A stretch of 64,000 bases of DNA from Flavobacterium suaedae (GTDB lineage: Bacteria; Bacteroidota; Bacteroidia; Flavobacteriales; Flavobacteriaceae). A model generated the notes under the pieces. That model saw only the letters and a program-made list of their open reading frames with translations. It did no database searches and was not told the origin of the DNA. Shown here piece by piece: positions 17,161 to 26,252 of this stretch; the first letter of the stretch is position 1, and each line of letters opens with the position of its first letter. The position numbers and the translations under genes are program-made. The DNA lies in the NCBI RefSeq assembly GCF_014642915.1, contig NZ_BMJE01000001.1, positions 186,001 through 250,000 of the forward strand, written 5' to 3'.

Positions 17161-18420
17161 CTATTTCAGTATGAAAGTTACTTTTCTTACTGTTTGACGT
17201 GCATATCTTGAGCTCTTATCTACTGATGTATCTTCACCATTACCAACTATATTAAGTCTCGAACCATCAATACCTGCATCTACAAGTATTTGTTTTACAT
17301 TCTCAGCTCTTCTGCTGGATAGTTGTCTATTATATTCAGTATTACCAATCTCATCAGCATAACCTATTACGTCAGCATTAACTTCAGGATGGTTTTTTAA
17401 ATATGTAATTAAGAAGTTAAGTCCGTTTGTAGACTCTTGATTTGGCATATCTCTGTTAAAATCAAAGTATACATTTACATAACCACTATTAATAAGATCT
17501 TTAATATTACCATTCATAGTTTGAACGCTTTGTTCAACACTCTGCTTAACCTCATTATTTTTTTGTTCTAAGTATGATTCTAACTCATCAGGTACACCAT
17601 TATTATTTCTGTCAATAGTTCTACCTTTACTATCTACAGCTACTCCGGTAATAGTATTTGGTTCAGCATCAAGATAATCAGGAATACCATCTTTATCAGA
17701 GTCATCAAGCATAGTTTCCATTTCGCCAAGTCTGTCTTCTATATCTAATAACTCGTCAGACTTGTCCTCAATATACCAGTCAGCGTGTTGTTCGTGCTTT
17801 CCTAAGTAAATTGAAAGACCAATAGTAGCATTGTATAATGTACCATCAAATCCTTGACGACCTTGTCTGTCATAATCACCACCATCCCAGTTTTTATGTT
17901 GAGAGAATGTATTCATCATAGTAAAGTCAGCATTAAGAGCAAGTCTTCGTGAAATTTTATACTGTACTCCCATACCTATTAAAAAATCACCAAGGCGATC
18001 CTCACCATCAAATCTGTCTCCTGTTAATTGAGAAACACCAAATCCCATGTGTCCTAAAACATTTAATCTGTTTGTCCACGACTCGAATTCCATGATTCTG
18101 CCAAGGTTAGCATATCCTTGGAAACCTATTGTTATTACTTCAGATTCAAAAGTGTTATCACTATCACCATCATCGTTTAATACATCATAACCTCCGTGGA
18201 TTTTTAAACCAAACTTAGTGTTAAACATATACCTAAACCCTAAATCAGCATGAAATAAATTATTTGCATTCATGTGATAGCCTAAAGACATCGGGTTACC
18301 GGCCTTATTAACACCACCATTAATATCAATTGACCATTTATTATAGTCGCTTGCACTTTTTTCCTGTGCATTCATTGATGTGAGGCAAATTAATAATAAA
18401 GGTAGTACGAGTTTTTTCAT
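17161..18420 (-). CDS. OmpA family outer-membrane protein
   Basis: A 419-aa protein. A signal peptide (LVLPLLLICLTSMNAQ) precedes an N-terminal eight-stranded barrel-like region (about 25-225). A short acidic linker with thrombospondin type 3-like DSDKDGIPDYLD and DRNNNGVPDELE follows, then a C-terminal OmpA peptidoglycan-binding domain (about 305-419) with VYFDFNRDMP, VIGYADEIGNTEYNRQLSSRR and the NxxLSxxRA pattern. It anchors the outer membrane to peptidoglycan. It is divergent from the aldehyde dehydrogenase gene across 110 nt that hold a tandem 14-nt repeat. Confidence 0.93.
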   Translation of the reverse strand: MKKLVLPLLLICLTSMNAQEKSASDYNKWSIDINGGVNKAGNPMSLGYHMNANNLFHADLGFRYMFNTKFGLKIHGGYDVLNDDGDSDNTFESEVITIGFQGYANLGRIMEFESWTNRLNVLGHMGFGVSQLTGDRFDGEDRLGDFLIGMGVQYKISRRLALNADFTMMNTFSQHKNWDGGDYDRQGRQGFDGTLYNATIGLSIYLGKHEQHADWYIEDKSDELLDIEDRLGEMETMLDDSDKDGIPDYLDAEPNTITGVAVDSKGRTIDRNNNGVPDELESYLEQKNNEVKQSVEQSVQTMNGNIKDLINSGYVNVYFDFNRDMPNQESTNGLNFLITYLKNHPEVNADVIGYADEIGNTEYNRQLSSRRAENVKQILVDAGIDGSRLNIVGNGEDTSVDKSSRYARQTVRKVTFILK

Positions 18421-18474
18421 AAATAATTGATTAACGTTATCGGTATGTTGAATTTCGGTGTAAATGTAATAATT

Positions 18475-18509
18475 TTATATTTAAGTAAATACGTGTTATA
18501 TTTAAGTAA
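18475..18509. repeat. Two 14-nt direct repeats, 21-nt period
   Basis: ttatatttaagtaa occurs identically at 18475-18488 and 18496-18509 in the intergenic region between the divergent ompA-like and aldehyde dehydrogenase genes. The 21-nt period equals about two helical turns, so both copies face the same side of the DNA, as in a tandem operator or activator site. The factor is unknown. Confidence 0.6.
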
Positions 18510-18530
18510 TTAACCATGTAAAAGTAAGAA

Positions 18531-19883
18531 ATGTTTTCAATTACAAACCCTTTTAATCAAACTTTTTTGTCTGAATATCAGTATATTACTGATGAACAAG
18601 CCATTTCTGATGTAGAAATATGTCAGAAAGCATATATGGGATGGAAAAGTAAAACTGTCGATGACCGACTAAAATTTATCAAAAATTTAATATTTGAGCT
18701 TGAAAATCAAAAAGAAATATTAACAAAGCAGTGTACTTTAGAGATGGGGAAACCCCTAAAACAGTCTGTAGCAGAGATAGAAAAGTGCGGAAAGCTATGT
18801 GAGTATTATATAAAAAACGCAGAAGATTTTCTTTCAGGAAAGAATATTACTACAGATGGAAGTGAAAGTTATACCACACATGAACCTTTAGGAGTCATTT
18901 TGGGTGTAATGCCTTGGAATTTTCCTTACTGGCAGGTTTTCCGCTTTGCAATACCAGCTATAATAGCAGGAAACACTGTTTGTGTAAAACATGCATCGAA
19001 TGTAGCAGGGTGCGGAAAGTTATTAGAAAAGCTTTTTAAAGATGCCGGTTTTCCTCAAGGAGTATATAAAAACCTACTTATTTCGGGTAAACAGGTAGAA
19101 AATGTTATTAATAGCCCTATAATTAAAGGCGTATCATTAACAGGAAGTGAAAAGGCAGGTGCATCGGTAGCATCGGCAGCAGCTAATTTGATTAAAAAAT
19201 CAGTTTTAGAACTTGGAGGCAGTAATGCATTTGTAATATGTAAAGATGCCAATATTGATGACGCTGTAGAAACAGCTGTAAATGCCCGAATGCAAAATAC
19301 AGGACAAAGCTGTATTGCAGCGAAACGTTTTATAGTTCACGAAAGCTTATATGACTCTTTTGTAGATAAGTATAAAGCAAAAGTAGCAGATTTAGTTTCC
19401 GGTGATCCTATGGATGAAAATACTTATATAGGACCATTGGCAAGAATAGACCTTGCAGAAGATCTAGAAGAGCAAGTAAACAAATCTGTTGAAATGGGAG
19501 CCAAGGTAGTAATAGGAGGGAAGCGTAAAGATGCTTTTTATGAACCTACTATAATTACTGGTGTAACTAAGGATATGCCTGTGTTTAAAGAAGAGGTTTT
19601 TGGTCCTGTAGCTCCGGTAATATCATTTAAAACTTTTGAAGAAGCTGTGGAGATTAGTAACGATACTGAGTTTGGTTTAGGCGTTACGGTATTTACTGAA
19701 GATATAAAAGAAATAAAAGAGAAACTACACCTGTTTGATGAAGGAGCAGTGTTTATTAATGCTTTAGTGAAATCAGACCCTGCGTTACCATTTGGCGGAG
19801 TGAAAAAATCCGGTTACGGAAGAGAACTTGCTGAAAATGGAATAAAGGAGTTTGTAAACGTAAAAACAGTTTACATTAAATAA
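18531..19883 (+). CDS. Aldehyde dehydrogenase, succinate-semialdehyde type
   Basis: A 450-aa NAD(P)-dependent aldehyde dehydrogenase. Catalytic C261 lies in NTGQSCIAAKRF and the general base E227 in LELGGSN. Other signatures are GVMPWNFPYW, GSEKAGASVA and EVFGPVAPV. The roughly 450-residue length and NTGQSC context are typical of succinate-semialdehyde dehydrogenases of the GabD2/Sad group, but related aldehydes remain possible. It is divergent from ompA and convergent with the E1 gene. Confidence 0.88.
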   Translation: MFSITNPFNQTFLSEYQYITDEQAISDVEICQKAYMGWKSKTVDDRLKFIKNLIFELENQKEILTKQCTLEMGKPLKQSVAEIEKCGKLCEYYIKNAEDFLSGKNITTDGSESYTTHEPLGVILGVMPWNFPYWQVFRFAIPAIIAGNTVCVKHASNVAGCGKLLEKLFKDAGFPQGVYKNLLISGKQVENVINSPIIKGVSLTGSEKAGASVASAAANLIKKSVLELGGSNAFVICKDANIDDAVETAVNARMQNTGQSCIAAKRFIVHESLYDSFVDKYKAKVADLVSGDPMDENTYIGPLARIDLAEDLEEQVNKSVEMGAKVVIGGKRKDAFYEPTIITGVTKDMPVFKEEVFGPVAPVISFKTFEEAVEISNDTEFGLGVTVFTEDIKEIKEKLHLFDEGAVFINALVKSDPALPFGGVKKSGYGRELAENGIKEFVNVKTVYIK

Positions 19884-19902
19884 GACTTAAATATTATTCA
19901 CA

Positions 19903-19944
19903 TATAAAAGAAAAGCCCTGCAATTGCAGGGCTTTTCTTTTATA
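19903..19944. terminator. Bidirectional terminator, 42-nt perfect palindrome
   Basis: 19903-19923 and 19924-19944 are exact reverse complements (21 bp), containing agccctgcaattgcagggct. It lies between the convergent aldehyde dehydrogenase (stop 19883) and E1 (stop 19954) genes, with T runs in both directions. Confidence 0.9.
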
Positions 19945-19953
19945 ATTTCTAAA

Positions 19954-22359
19954 TTAATATAATTCTGGATATTGTTCAGGATTAGATTCGTGCATAATAG
20001 CGTATACCTTTTCATAAATATCTTCTGCCGAAGGTTTAGAGAAGTAGTCCCCATCAGTACCATAAGCAGGGCGGTGTGCTTTAGCAGTAAGTGTTTCAGG
20101 CTTGCTGTCTAAGTGCCTGTATGCGTTTTGCTCGTCTAATACTTTTTGTAGTATATACGCAGAAGCACCACCAGGAACATCTTCGTCAATAACCAATAAC
20201 CTGTTTGTTTTGGCTACACTTTTCACGATGTCATGGTTAATATCAAACGGTAATAAAGACTGGATATCTATAATTTCAGCATCAATGCCTTTTTCTAATA
20301 ATTCTTTAGCAGCTTGTTCTACCAAACGAAGTGTAGAGCCATAAGAAACTAAAGTAATATCAGTACCTTCTTTTATTGTTTCAACAACGCCAAGCGGAGT
20401 TTTAAACTCGCCCATGTTTGTCGGCATTTTTTCTTTTAATCGGTAACCGTTAAGGCATTCTATAATTAAAGCAGGTTCATCAGTTTCTAAAAGTGTATTA
20501 TAGAAACCTGCTGCTTTAGTCATATCACGAGGTACTAAAACATGCATACCTCTAAGCGCATTTATTATCATCCCCATTGGCGAACCGGAATGCCATATAC
20601 CTTCCAGTCTGTGACCACGTGTTCTAATAATTAGCGGAGCTTTTTGCTTTCCTGCTGTACGGTATTGTAGTGTAGCAAGGTCATCACTCATTATTTGTAT
20701 AGCATATAATAAGTAATCTAAATACTGAATTTCAGCAATAGGGCGTAAACCACGCATTGCCATACCAATCCCTTGACCTAAAATAGTCGCTTCGCGTATA
20801 CCGGCATCACAAACACGGAAATCTCCGTATTTTTCCTGCATACCTTCAAGCCCTTGGTTAACATCACCAATATTACCGCAGTCTTCACCAAAAACAAGTG
20901 CTTCAGGATATTTTGCGAAAAGAGCATCAAAATTATCACGTACTATTACACGTCCATCAACATTTTCTGCATTTTCATCATATTCAGGAGCAACACCTTC
21001 TATATTTAATGCATTCTTTTCAGACTCTGAATATAAATGAGAACTGTATTTAGGTTGAATTTTAGCAGTATAATCTTTAATCCATTGTGCCAGTTTGCCT
21101 TTACCTGCTTCCCCAACTATAAGTCTCAGTACTTTTCTTGCAGTAACCAATAGCTCTTTACGTATAGGCTCTTTTATAGCATCAAGTTCGTTAGCAAACT
21201 TTTCTATAAATACTTTATTAGGGCTATTGCCGGCTATTTCATTAAGTAAATCAACAAGTTCCTTTTTTTCTGCTTTTATAGGAGCGGTATAGGCTGTCCA
21301 GGCTGCTTTTTTACCATCGCGAACATCTTTCTTCGCTTGGTCATCAATAGCTTTCAGTTCTTCTTCATTAGCAATATTGTTTTCAAGCATCCACTTTTTC
21401 ATCTGTGCAATACAGTCGTACTCTTTCTCCCAGGAAAGTCTTTCTTCGTTTTTGTATCGCTCGTGCGAACCGGATGTTGAGTGCCCCTGTGGTTGTGTAA
21501 GTTCATGTACGTGCATTAATACCGGTACATGCTCTTCTCTTGCTATAGTAGACGCTTTTTCATAAGCTGCTACCAGTTCAGCATAATCCCAACCTTTTAC
21601 TTTTATTATTTCGTACCCCTTATTGTCTTCATCACGCTGAAAACCTTTTAATATTTCAGAGATATTTTCTTTTGTTGTTTGGTAACGTGCGTGTACTGAG
21701 ATACCGTATTCATCATCCCATACACTTATAACCATAGGTACTTGTAGTACTCCTGCCGCATTTATAGTTTCGAAAAACAACCCTTCGGATGTACTGGCGT
21801 TACCTATAGTACCCCATGCTACTTCGTTACCTTGTACTGAAAAGTTGTTTTCAGCTTTTATTTCTTTAACGTTGCGGTATATTTTTGATGCCTGAGCTAA
21901 TCCCAGTAAACGAGGCATTTGTCCCGCTGTAGGAGAAATATCGGCACTTGAGTTTTTCTGTTGCGTAAGGTTTTTCCAGTTTCCGTTTTCATCAAGGCTG
22001 TGTGTGGCAAAGTGCCCGCCCATTTGTCTACCTCCGGACATAGGATCGTTTTCTATATCAGGATGGCCGTATAAGCCTGCGAAAAACTGTTGTATAGTTA
22101 ATTCGCCTATAGCCATCATAAAAGTTTGGTCACGGTAATAACCGGAACGAAAATCTCCGTTTTTAAACGCTTTTGCCATTGCAAGTTGCGGAACTTCTTT
22201 ACCATCTCCGAAAATTCCAAACTTGGCTTTACCGGTTAGTACTTCACGTCGTCCTAGAAGACTACACTCTCTGCTTACTACAGCAATTTGATAATCGTTA
22301 AGTACTTCGGTTTTAAAATCTTCAAATGAAATCGATTTTTTAATCTCTGTCTCTGTCAT
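19954..22359 (-). CDS. Fused 2-oxoacid dehydrogenase E1 alpha/beta
   Basis: An 801-aa thiamine-diphosphate enzyme in which the E1 alpha (about 1-400) and beta (about 460-801) subunits form one chain. The alpha part shows GGRQMGGHFATH, TIGNASTSEGLFFETINAAGV and HELTQPQGHSTSGSHERY; the beta part shows LVFGEDCG, DAGIREATILGQGIGMAMRG and IRTRGHRLEGIWHSGSPMG. It decarboxylates branched-chain 2-oxoacids or pyruvate-like substrates and passes acyl groups to an E2 lipoyl subunit. Flavobacteria commonly use this fused form for branched-chain 2-oxoacids, which supply iso-fatty acid primers. E2 and E3 are not in the window. A TAAATTTG box (complement of 22382-22389) precedes the ATG by 22 nt. Confidence 0.9.
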   Translation of the reverse strand: MTETEIKKSISFEDFKTEVLNDYQIAVVSRECSLLGRREVLTGKAKFGIFGDGKEVPQLAMAKAFKNGDFRSGYYRDQTFMMAIGELTIQQFFAGLYGHPDIENDPMSGGRQMGGHFATHSLDENGNWKNLTQQKNSSADISPTAGQMPRLLGLAQASKIYRNVKEIKAENNFSVQGNEVAWGTIGNASTSEGLFFETINAAGVLQVPMVISVWDDEYGISVHARYQTTKENISEILKGFQRDEDNKGYEIIKVKGWDYAELVAAYEKASTIAREEHVPVLMHVHELTQPQGHSTSGSHERYKNEERLSWEKEYDCIAQMKKWMLENNIANEEELKAIDDQAKKDVRDGKKAAWTAYTAPIKAEKKELVDLLNEIAGNSPNKVFIEKFANELDAIKEPIRKELLVTARKVLRLIVGEAGKGKLAQWIKDYTAKIQPKYSSHLYSESEKNALNIEGVAPEYDENAENVDGRVIVRDNFDALFAKYPEALVFGEDCGNIGDVNQGLEGMQEKYGDFRVCDAGIREATILGQGIGMAMRGLRPIAEIQYLDYLLYAIQIMSDDLATLQYRTAGKQKAPLIIRTRGHRLEGIWHSGSPMGMIINALRGMHVLVPRDMTKAAGFYNTLLETDEPALIIECLNGYRLKEKMPTNMGEFKTPLGVVETIKEGTDITLVSYGSTLRLVEQAAKELLEKGIDAEIIDIQSLLPFDINHDIVKSVAKTNRLLVIDEDVPGGASAYILQKVLDEQNAYRHLDSKPETLTAKAHRPAYGTDGDYFSKPSAEDIYEKVYAIMHESNPEQYPELY

Positions 22360-22381
22360 ATAAAAGCGGGTTGTATGTCTA

Positions 22382-22389
22382 CAAATTTA
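22382..22389 (-). promoter_or_regulatory. Candidate -7 box for the E1 fusion gene
   Basis: The complement reads TAAATTTG, an exact TAnnTTTG match, 22 nt upstream of the ATG. No clear -33 element was found. Confidence 0.35.
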
Positions 22390-22543
22390 TACAAAAGAAT
22401 TAAATTTTGAAATGCCGTAACTGATTTTGATTTAATTTTTTTCAATAATACGGTTGATATTGAAGGTTTTGGTAGATAATAACCAACGAAATGTAACAAA
22501 AAATAGAAAATGTGTATTTTTTAGCTTTTTGATTACATACTCC

Positions 22544-25378
22544 CTAAAACCACTTTCGGGTAAACAGGTTAATTAGCGTACCGGGGCTTATAGTTACTAC
22601 AAAGCGTATTTTTTCACTGTAATTACCTTCGTTAAACTCAAAACCATTGCTCGAATATACAGGGAAATATAATTCGAAGTAATCAGGTAAAAGGTTTAAG
22701 CGTATACCACTATCATACACAAATTTAGCCCCTCGGTATTTATTTTTAAATAAACCTACATCGCCATAAACTTCTACCCAGTTCCATATATTAAAACTGG
22801 CATTTACGGTAGTCATCCATTGGTTTGCAAACCTTGTGTCGAAAATAGATTTAAAGCCACCTTCTGCCATTATATACTGTTGACTGAAAAGTCCATCTGA
22901 TTCTGAGCGACCGTAGTAGTTATAATCAAACATATAGTCACTTGGGCGGTCTAGTCCAAAACTGAAAAACTCTGAGCTTGTGCTTCTGTACATAAAAGCA
23001 CCTGCAAAAAAACGAAGGTTTATTTGCCTGTTATCATCAAAAAGTCTCCTATATTGTATTTCTCCTGATAGTTTACCAAATGACTTTGAAATTTGTACAT
23101 CAGTATAAAAATTATAGTGTTTAACTATTTCTGATTCGTATTTGCTATAGCGCAGGTTAAAAACAGAATAATTTTCATTTTGTTCTTCGGTAGCTACATA
23201 TCTTGATTTTTCGCGTTCTACCATTACTTGGCGTAATACAATGAACTCCTTTTTGTTTTTCCTGAAATCTTCATCCCTTATCCTGAATGATACCGAAGGT
23301 ACAAATTTGGTATATCGGGCATCGGGTGCGTAGTGAAATGTTGAGCCACCTATTGAATACCTAACATTGTAAAGTCCTTGTTCCCTTATATAATTGTTAT
23401 AGGTTAAGTTAAAAGAACCTATAAGTGTACCTGTATTCATGGAGTAGGTAGGCGAAACATCAAATATAAAAGGCTTGGCTAATAATGATTTGTTATGGAA
23501 ACGCATACCGGGCGAGAAGCCATCGTATAAGTTAAATACAAAGCTAGGCACATAGAACAGTTGGTTATACCTCGGGTCTTCTATATCCTGAAAAAAAGTA
23601 AATTTAAAAGGCTTTCGGTTAGGTAGCCAGTTACCTAGTGTTTTTGAATTATTTCTTAAATTAAACTCAGGTATTTCATTATTATAGTTTAAAACCAAAC
23701 GGTCAGCATCATAAGAATGTATTGTTAATGTGGTATCAGTTTTTACATTTTCAAGCCACTTTTTAAATACTACTGTATCATTTTTAATGCTATATAAGGA
23801 TATTGGCACATTAGTATGCGTACGGTTTTTAACTTTAACTCTTAAAGAGTCACCTTTTCGCTTAACATGACCAAATTTATAATCAATTAAATCTCGGGTG
23901 TCAATAACAGTATTAAAAAACCAGCTAATGTCTTTATCAGTTTTACTTTGTAGTATATTTTCAAAGTCTTTTCTACTCGCTTGTTTTTCGGAGTTTAATT
24001 TATAGAACTCTTTTAAACCCTCGGCTACAACATTGTTTTTAGTATAATTGTCAAGGTAGTTTATACTTAACCCTGCACGGTATTTATTAGCTATTTGTTC
24101 ATTAAATTTTATTAAATCATCTTTTGGCATATTTAATGGCTGATCCAGGTTTCTGCGAGCCATTAACAGGTATAAATAATTATACTTTTCATTATAATCT
24201 ATCTCAAAAAGATGATGTCCTTTTAAAATACCCCAGGTAGAGAGTTGTCCCATCATTTTTTCATTTTGGTGATACTCTTTTACATACTCCATCATTACAT
24301 AAATCTGAAAGGCATCATATATCCATGCATCTTTACGCGGGTTGAGTTTTAAGGCATTTTTGAGGTTAGCATATAAGTACGTTTTTAAAAAACGCATTTC
24401 ATATTTAAATGAGTCTGGGAAAGGGCTTATAAAAGAAGGGAGCTGGTTAAGCCCATATACAGGATTACGCTCATAATCAGTTTGCGATACTATAATTTTA
24501 CCATTAGGGTAACGCCCAAGCTTTTCATCAACAAATTTAGTTATCTGGTCTATTATAAGCGTTTTTTGTATCTCTGTAATTCTGTTTTCTTTCAGGTTAG
24601 TGTTTACTTCAATAACAGAGTTTCTGTAAGTCTGAAAAGTTTTTTCTTTTTCAAGGATTAAACTAAACGTGTTAAACTGTTTACCTATAAAATAGTACTT
24701 TGTAGTGTTTTCTTCTTCTATTTTGTTACCCAGGTATAGGTCACACATTACCGAAATATCCGAAGGTACAGTTAAAGACAGTTCAAAATCACTAATAGCG
24801 TTAGCAATATCATCAAGATTTTCATTACTGTAGAGTGTAAACTCACCATTAACCAGTCGGGCAGGAGCTAAGTACCAGTTTCTTATATTAAAGTTACCAT
24901 TATCATCATACCCAAATTTTGTAAACCTGCTACTGGGTATTTTAACCTGATAGCGTAAATAAAAACTGAATTTATGGTTAGGGTATATGGGATTTTTAAG
25001 CTGAATACGTACAATATCAGGATGCTCTGTAAATCTGCTCCAGTCCAGCATACGACCGTTTTGGTCTACTACAGATGCTATATCAGTATAACCGCGCTCT
25101 TCATCTTTGGCTAAATGAAAAGCACGGACATATTCATCTGAAAATCGTTTTGCAAGCGGACTGTTTTTATCAGAATAAGCATTATTCCAGTCGTTAAGTA
25201 CAAAACTGTTTAAGGTATCGTTTGATTGGTTATGGAAAGTAATTTCCTGTCTTACATGTAATACTTTAGCATCATAGTCAACATCTACAGATAATTTGTT
25301 AAGATGTTGTCCACTAGCGTTTACTGAAAATAACAGTAAAATGAAAAGTAGCCTTGTAATAAAATTAAATTTCCGCAA
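22544..25378 (-). CDS. M1-peptidase-like protein without zinc motif, fused to OM barrel
   Basis: About 944 aa. The N-terminus is a Sec signal peptide (ITRLLFILLLFSVNASGQ). Residues about 25-400 follow the layout of M1 aminopeptidases: an N-terminal beta domain, then a PVYGLNQLPSF stretch in the place of the GGMEYPGL block. At the usual HExxH position there is only EMRFLKTYLYAN (327-338), and the usual WLxEGF is WIYDAFQIYV (352-361), so no zinc ligands are visible. From about residue 600 the chain has alternating beta strands and ends in LINLFTRKWF, as outer-membrane barrels do. No ATG fits the signal peptide: I use the TTG at 25376-25378, preceded by AAGG; a TTG at 25435 would extend the frame by 19 codons. 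Confidence 0.75.
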   Translation of the reverse strand: MRKFNFITRLLFILLLFSVNASGQHLNKLSVDVDYDAKVLHVRQEITFHNQSNDTLNSFVLNDWNNAYSDKNSPLAKRFSDEYVRAFHLAKDEERGYTDIASVVDQNGRMLDWSRFTEHPDIVRIQLKNPIYPNHKFSFYLRYQVKIPSSRFTKFGYDDNGNFNIRNWYLAPARLVNGEFTLYSNENLDDIANAISDFELSLTVPSDISVMCDLYLGNKIEEENTTKYYFIGKQFNTFSLILEKEKTFQTYRNSVIEVNTNLKENRITEIQKTLIIDQITKFVDEKLGRYPNGKIIVSQTDYERNPVYGLNQLPSFISPFPDSFKYEMRFLKTYLYANLKNALKLNPRKDAWIYDAFQIYVMMEYVKEYHQNEKMMGQLSTWGILKGHHLFEIDYNEKYNYLYLLMARRNLDQPLNMPKDDLIKFNEQIANKYRAGLSINYLDNYTKNNVVAEGLKEFYKLNSEKQASRKDFENILQSKTDKDISWFFNTVIDTRDLIDYKFGHVKRKGDSLRVKVKNRTHTNVPISLYSIKNDTVVFKKWLENVKTDTTLTIHSYDADRLVLNYNNEIPEFNLRNNSKTLGNWLPNRKPFKFTFFQDIEDPRYNQLFYVPSFVFNLYDGFSPGMRFHNKSLLAKPFIFDVSPTYSMNTGTLIGSFNLTYNNYIREQGLYNVRYSIGGSTFHYAPDARYTKFVPSVSFRIRDEDFRKNKKEFIVLRQVMVEREKSRYVATEEQNENYSVFNLRYSKYESEIVKHYNFYTDVQISKSFGKLSGEIQYRRLFDDNRQINLRFFAGAFMYRSTSSEFFSFGLDRPSDYMFDYNYYGRSESDGLFSQQYIMAEGGFKSIFDTRFANQWMTTVNASFNIWNWVEVYGDVGLFKNKYRGAKFVYDSGIRLNLLPDYFELYFPVYSSNGFEFNEGNYSEKIRFVVTISPGTLINLFTRKWF

Positions 25379-25496
25379 ATAACCTTGATTTTTAATGTTT
25401 TGAAAAACAAAAGTTGTACTAAATAGTAACGCCAATAACTTGTAATAAGATGCAATTATTGCATTTAGGTTGCCTTGATAGCTACTAAATACATTA

Positions 25497-26222
25497 CTAG
25501 AAGTTAGGGCTAAGGTTATATTTTTTATAGAATGTTTCTATAGCTTCAAGCACTTCATCTTCGGTATCTACAACCTGAATAAGGTTTAAATCTTCAGGGC
25601 TGGCATTGAAATACTTTTCAATCATTACACTTTTTATCCAGTCTAAAAGACCGCTCCAAAACTCTCTTCCAACTAATATAATAGGGAATTTAGCTATTTT
25701 TTTGGTCTGTATAAGTGTAATGGCTTCAAACATTTCATCAAGCGTACCAAAGCCTCCGGGCATTACAACAAACCCTTGCGAATACTTTACAAACATTACT
25801 TTACGTACAAAAAAGTAATCAAAATTCAGGTTTTTGTTAGCATCGATATACGGATTGAAATGCTGCTCGAAAGGTAACTCTATATTAAGCCCTACAGATG
25901 GACCGCCACCTGTGTGCGCACCTTTATTTCCGGCTTCCATAATACCTGGACCACCACCTGTAATAACACCGTAACCGGCTTTAGCTATTTTATAAGCAAT
26001 TTTTTCAGCAAGTAAATAATATTTATCGTCCGGTTTTGTACGTGCGGAACCAAATATGGAAACAGAAGGTCCTATACGAGCCATTGATTCGTAACCGTTA
26101 ACAAATTCAGCCATTATTTTAAAAATAGCCCAAGAGTCGTTACTTCTTATCTCATTCCAGCTTTTTTGTTTTAACCTTTCCTGTATGCGTTCGGCATCAT
26201 TTTCATATTTTTCTGTTGACAT
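25497..26222 (-). CDS. LOG family protein (TIGR00730), Rossmann fold
   Basis: A 241-aa protein with the LOG-family signature PGGFGTLDEMFEAITLIQT and an upstream GGGPGIMEAGNKGA nucleotide-binding loop. The family includes cytokinin riboside 5'-monophosphate phosphoribohydrolases, which act on nucleoside monophosphates; the bacterial role may be nucleotide housekeeping. The arginine and glutamate of PGGxGTxxE are present, so it should be active. It lies between the M1-like gene (118 nt after) and uvrA (30 nt before), on the same strand as both. Confidence 0.9.
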   Translation of the reverse strand: MSTEKYENDAERIQERLKQKSWNEIRSNDSWAIFKIMAEFVNGYESMARIGPSVSIFGSARTKPDDKYYLLAEKIAYKIAKAGYGVITGGGPGIMEAGNKGAHTGGGPSVGLNIELPFEQHFNPYIDANKNLNFDYFFVRKVMFVKYSQGFVVMPGGFGTLDEMFEAITLIQTKKIAKFPIILVGREFWSGLLDWIKSVMIEKYFNASPEDLNLIQVVDTEDEVLEAIETFYKKYNLSPNF

Positions 26223-26252
26223 GCAATATTTTTTTTCAATTGAACAAACACG

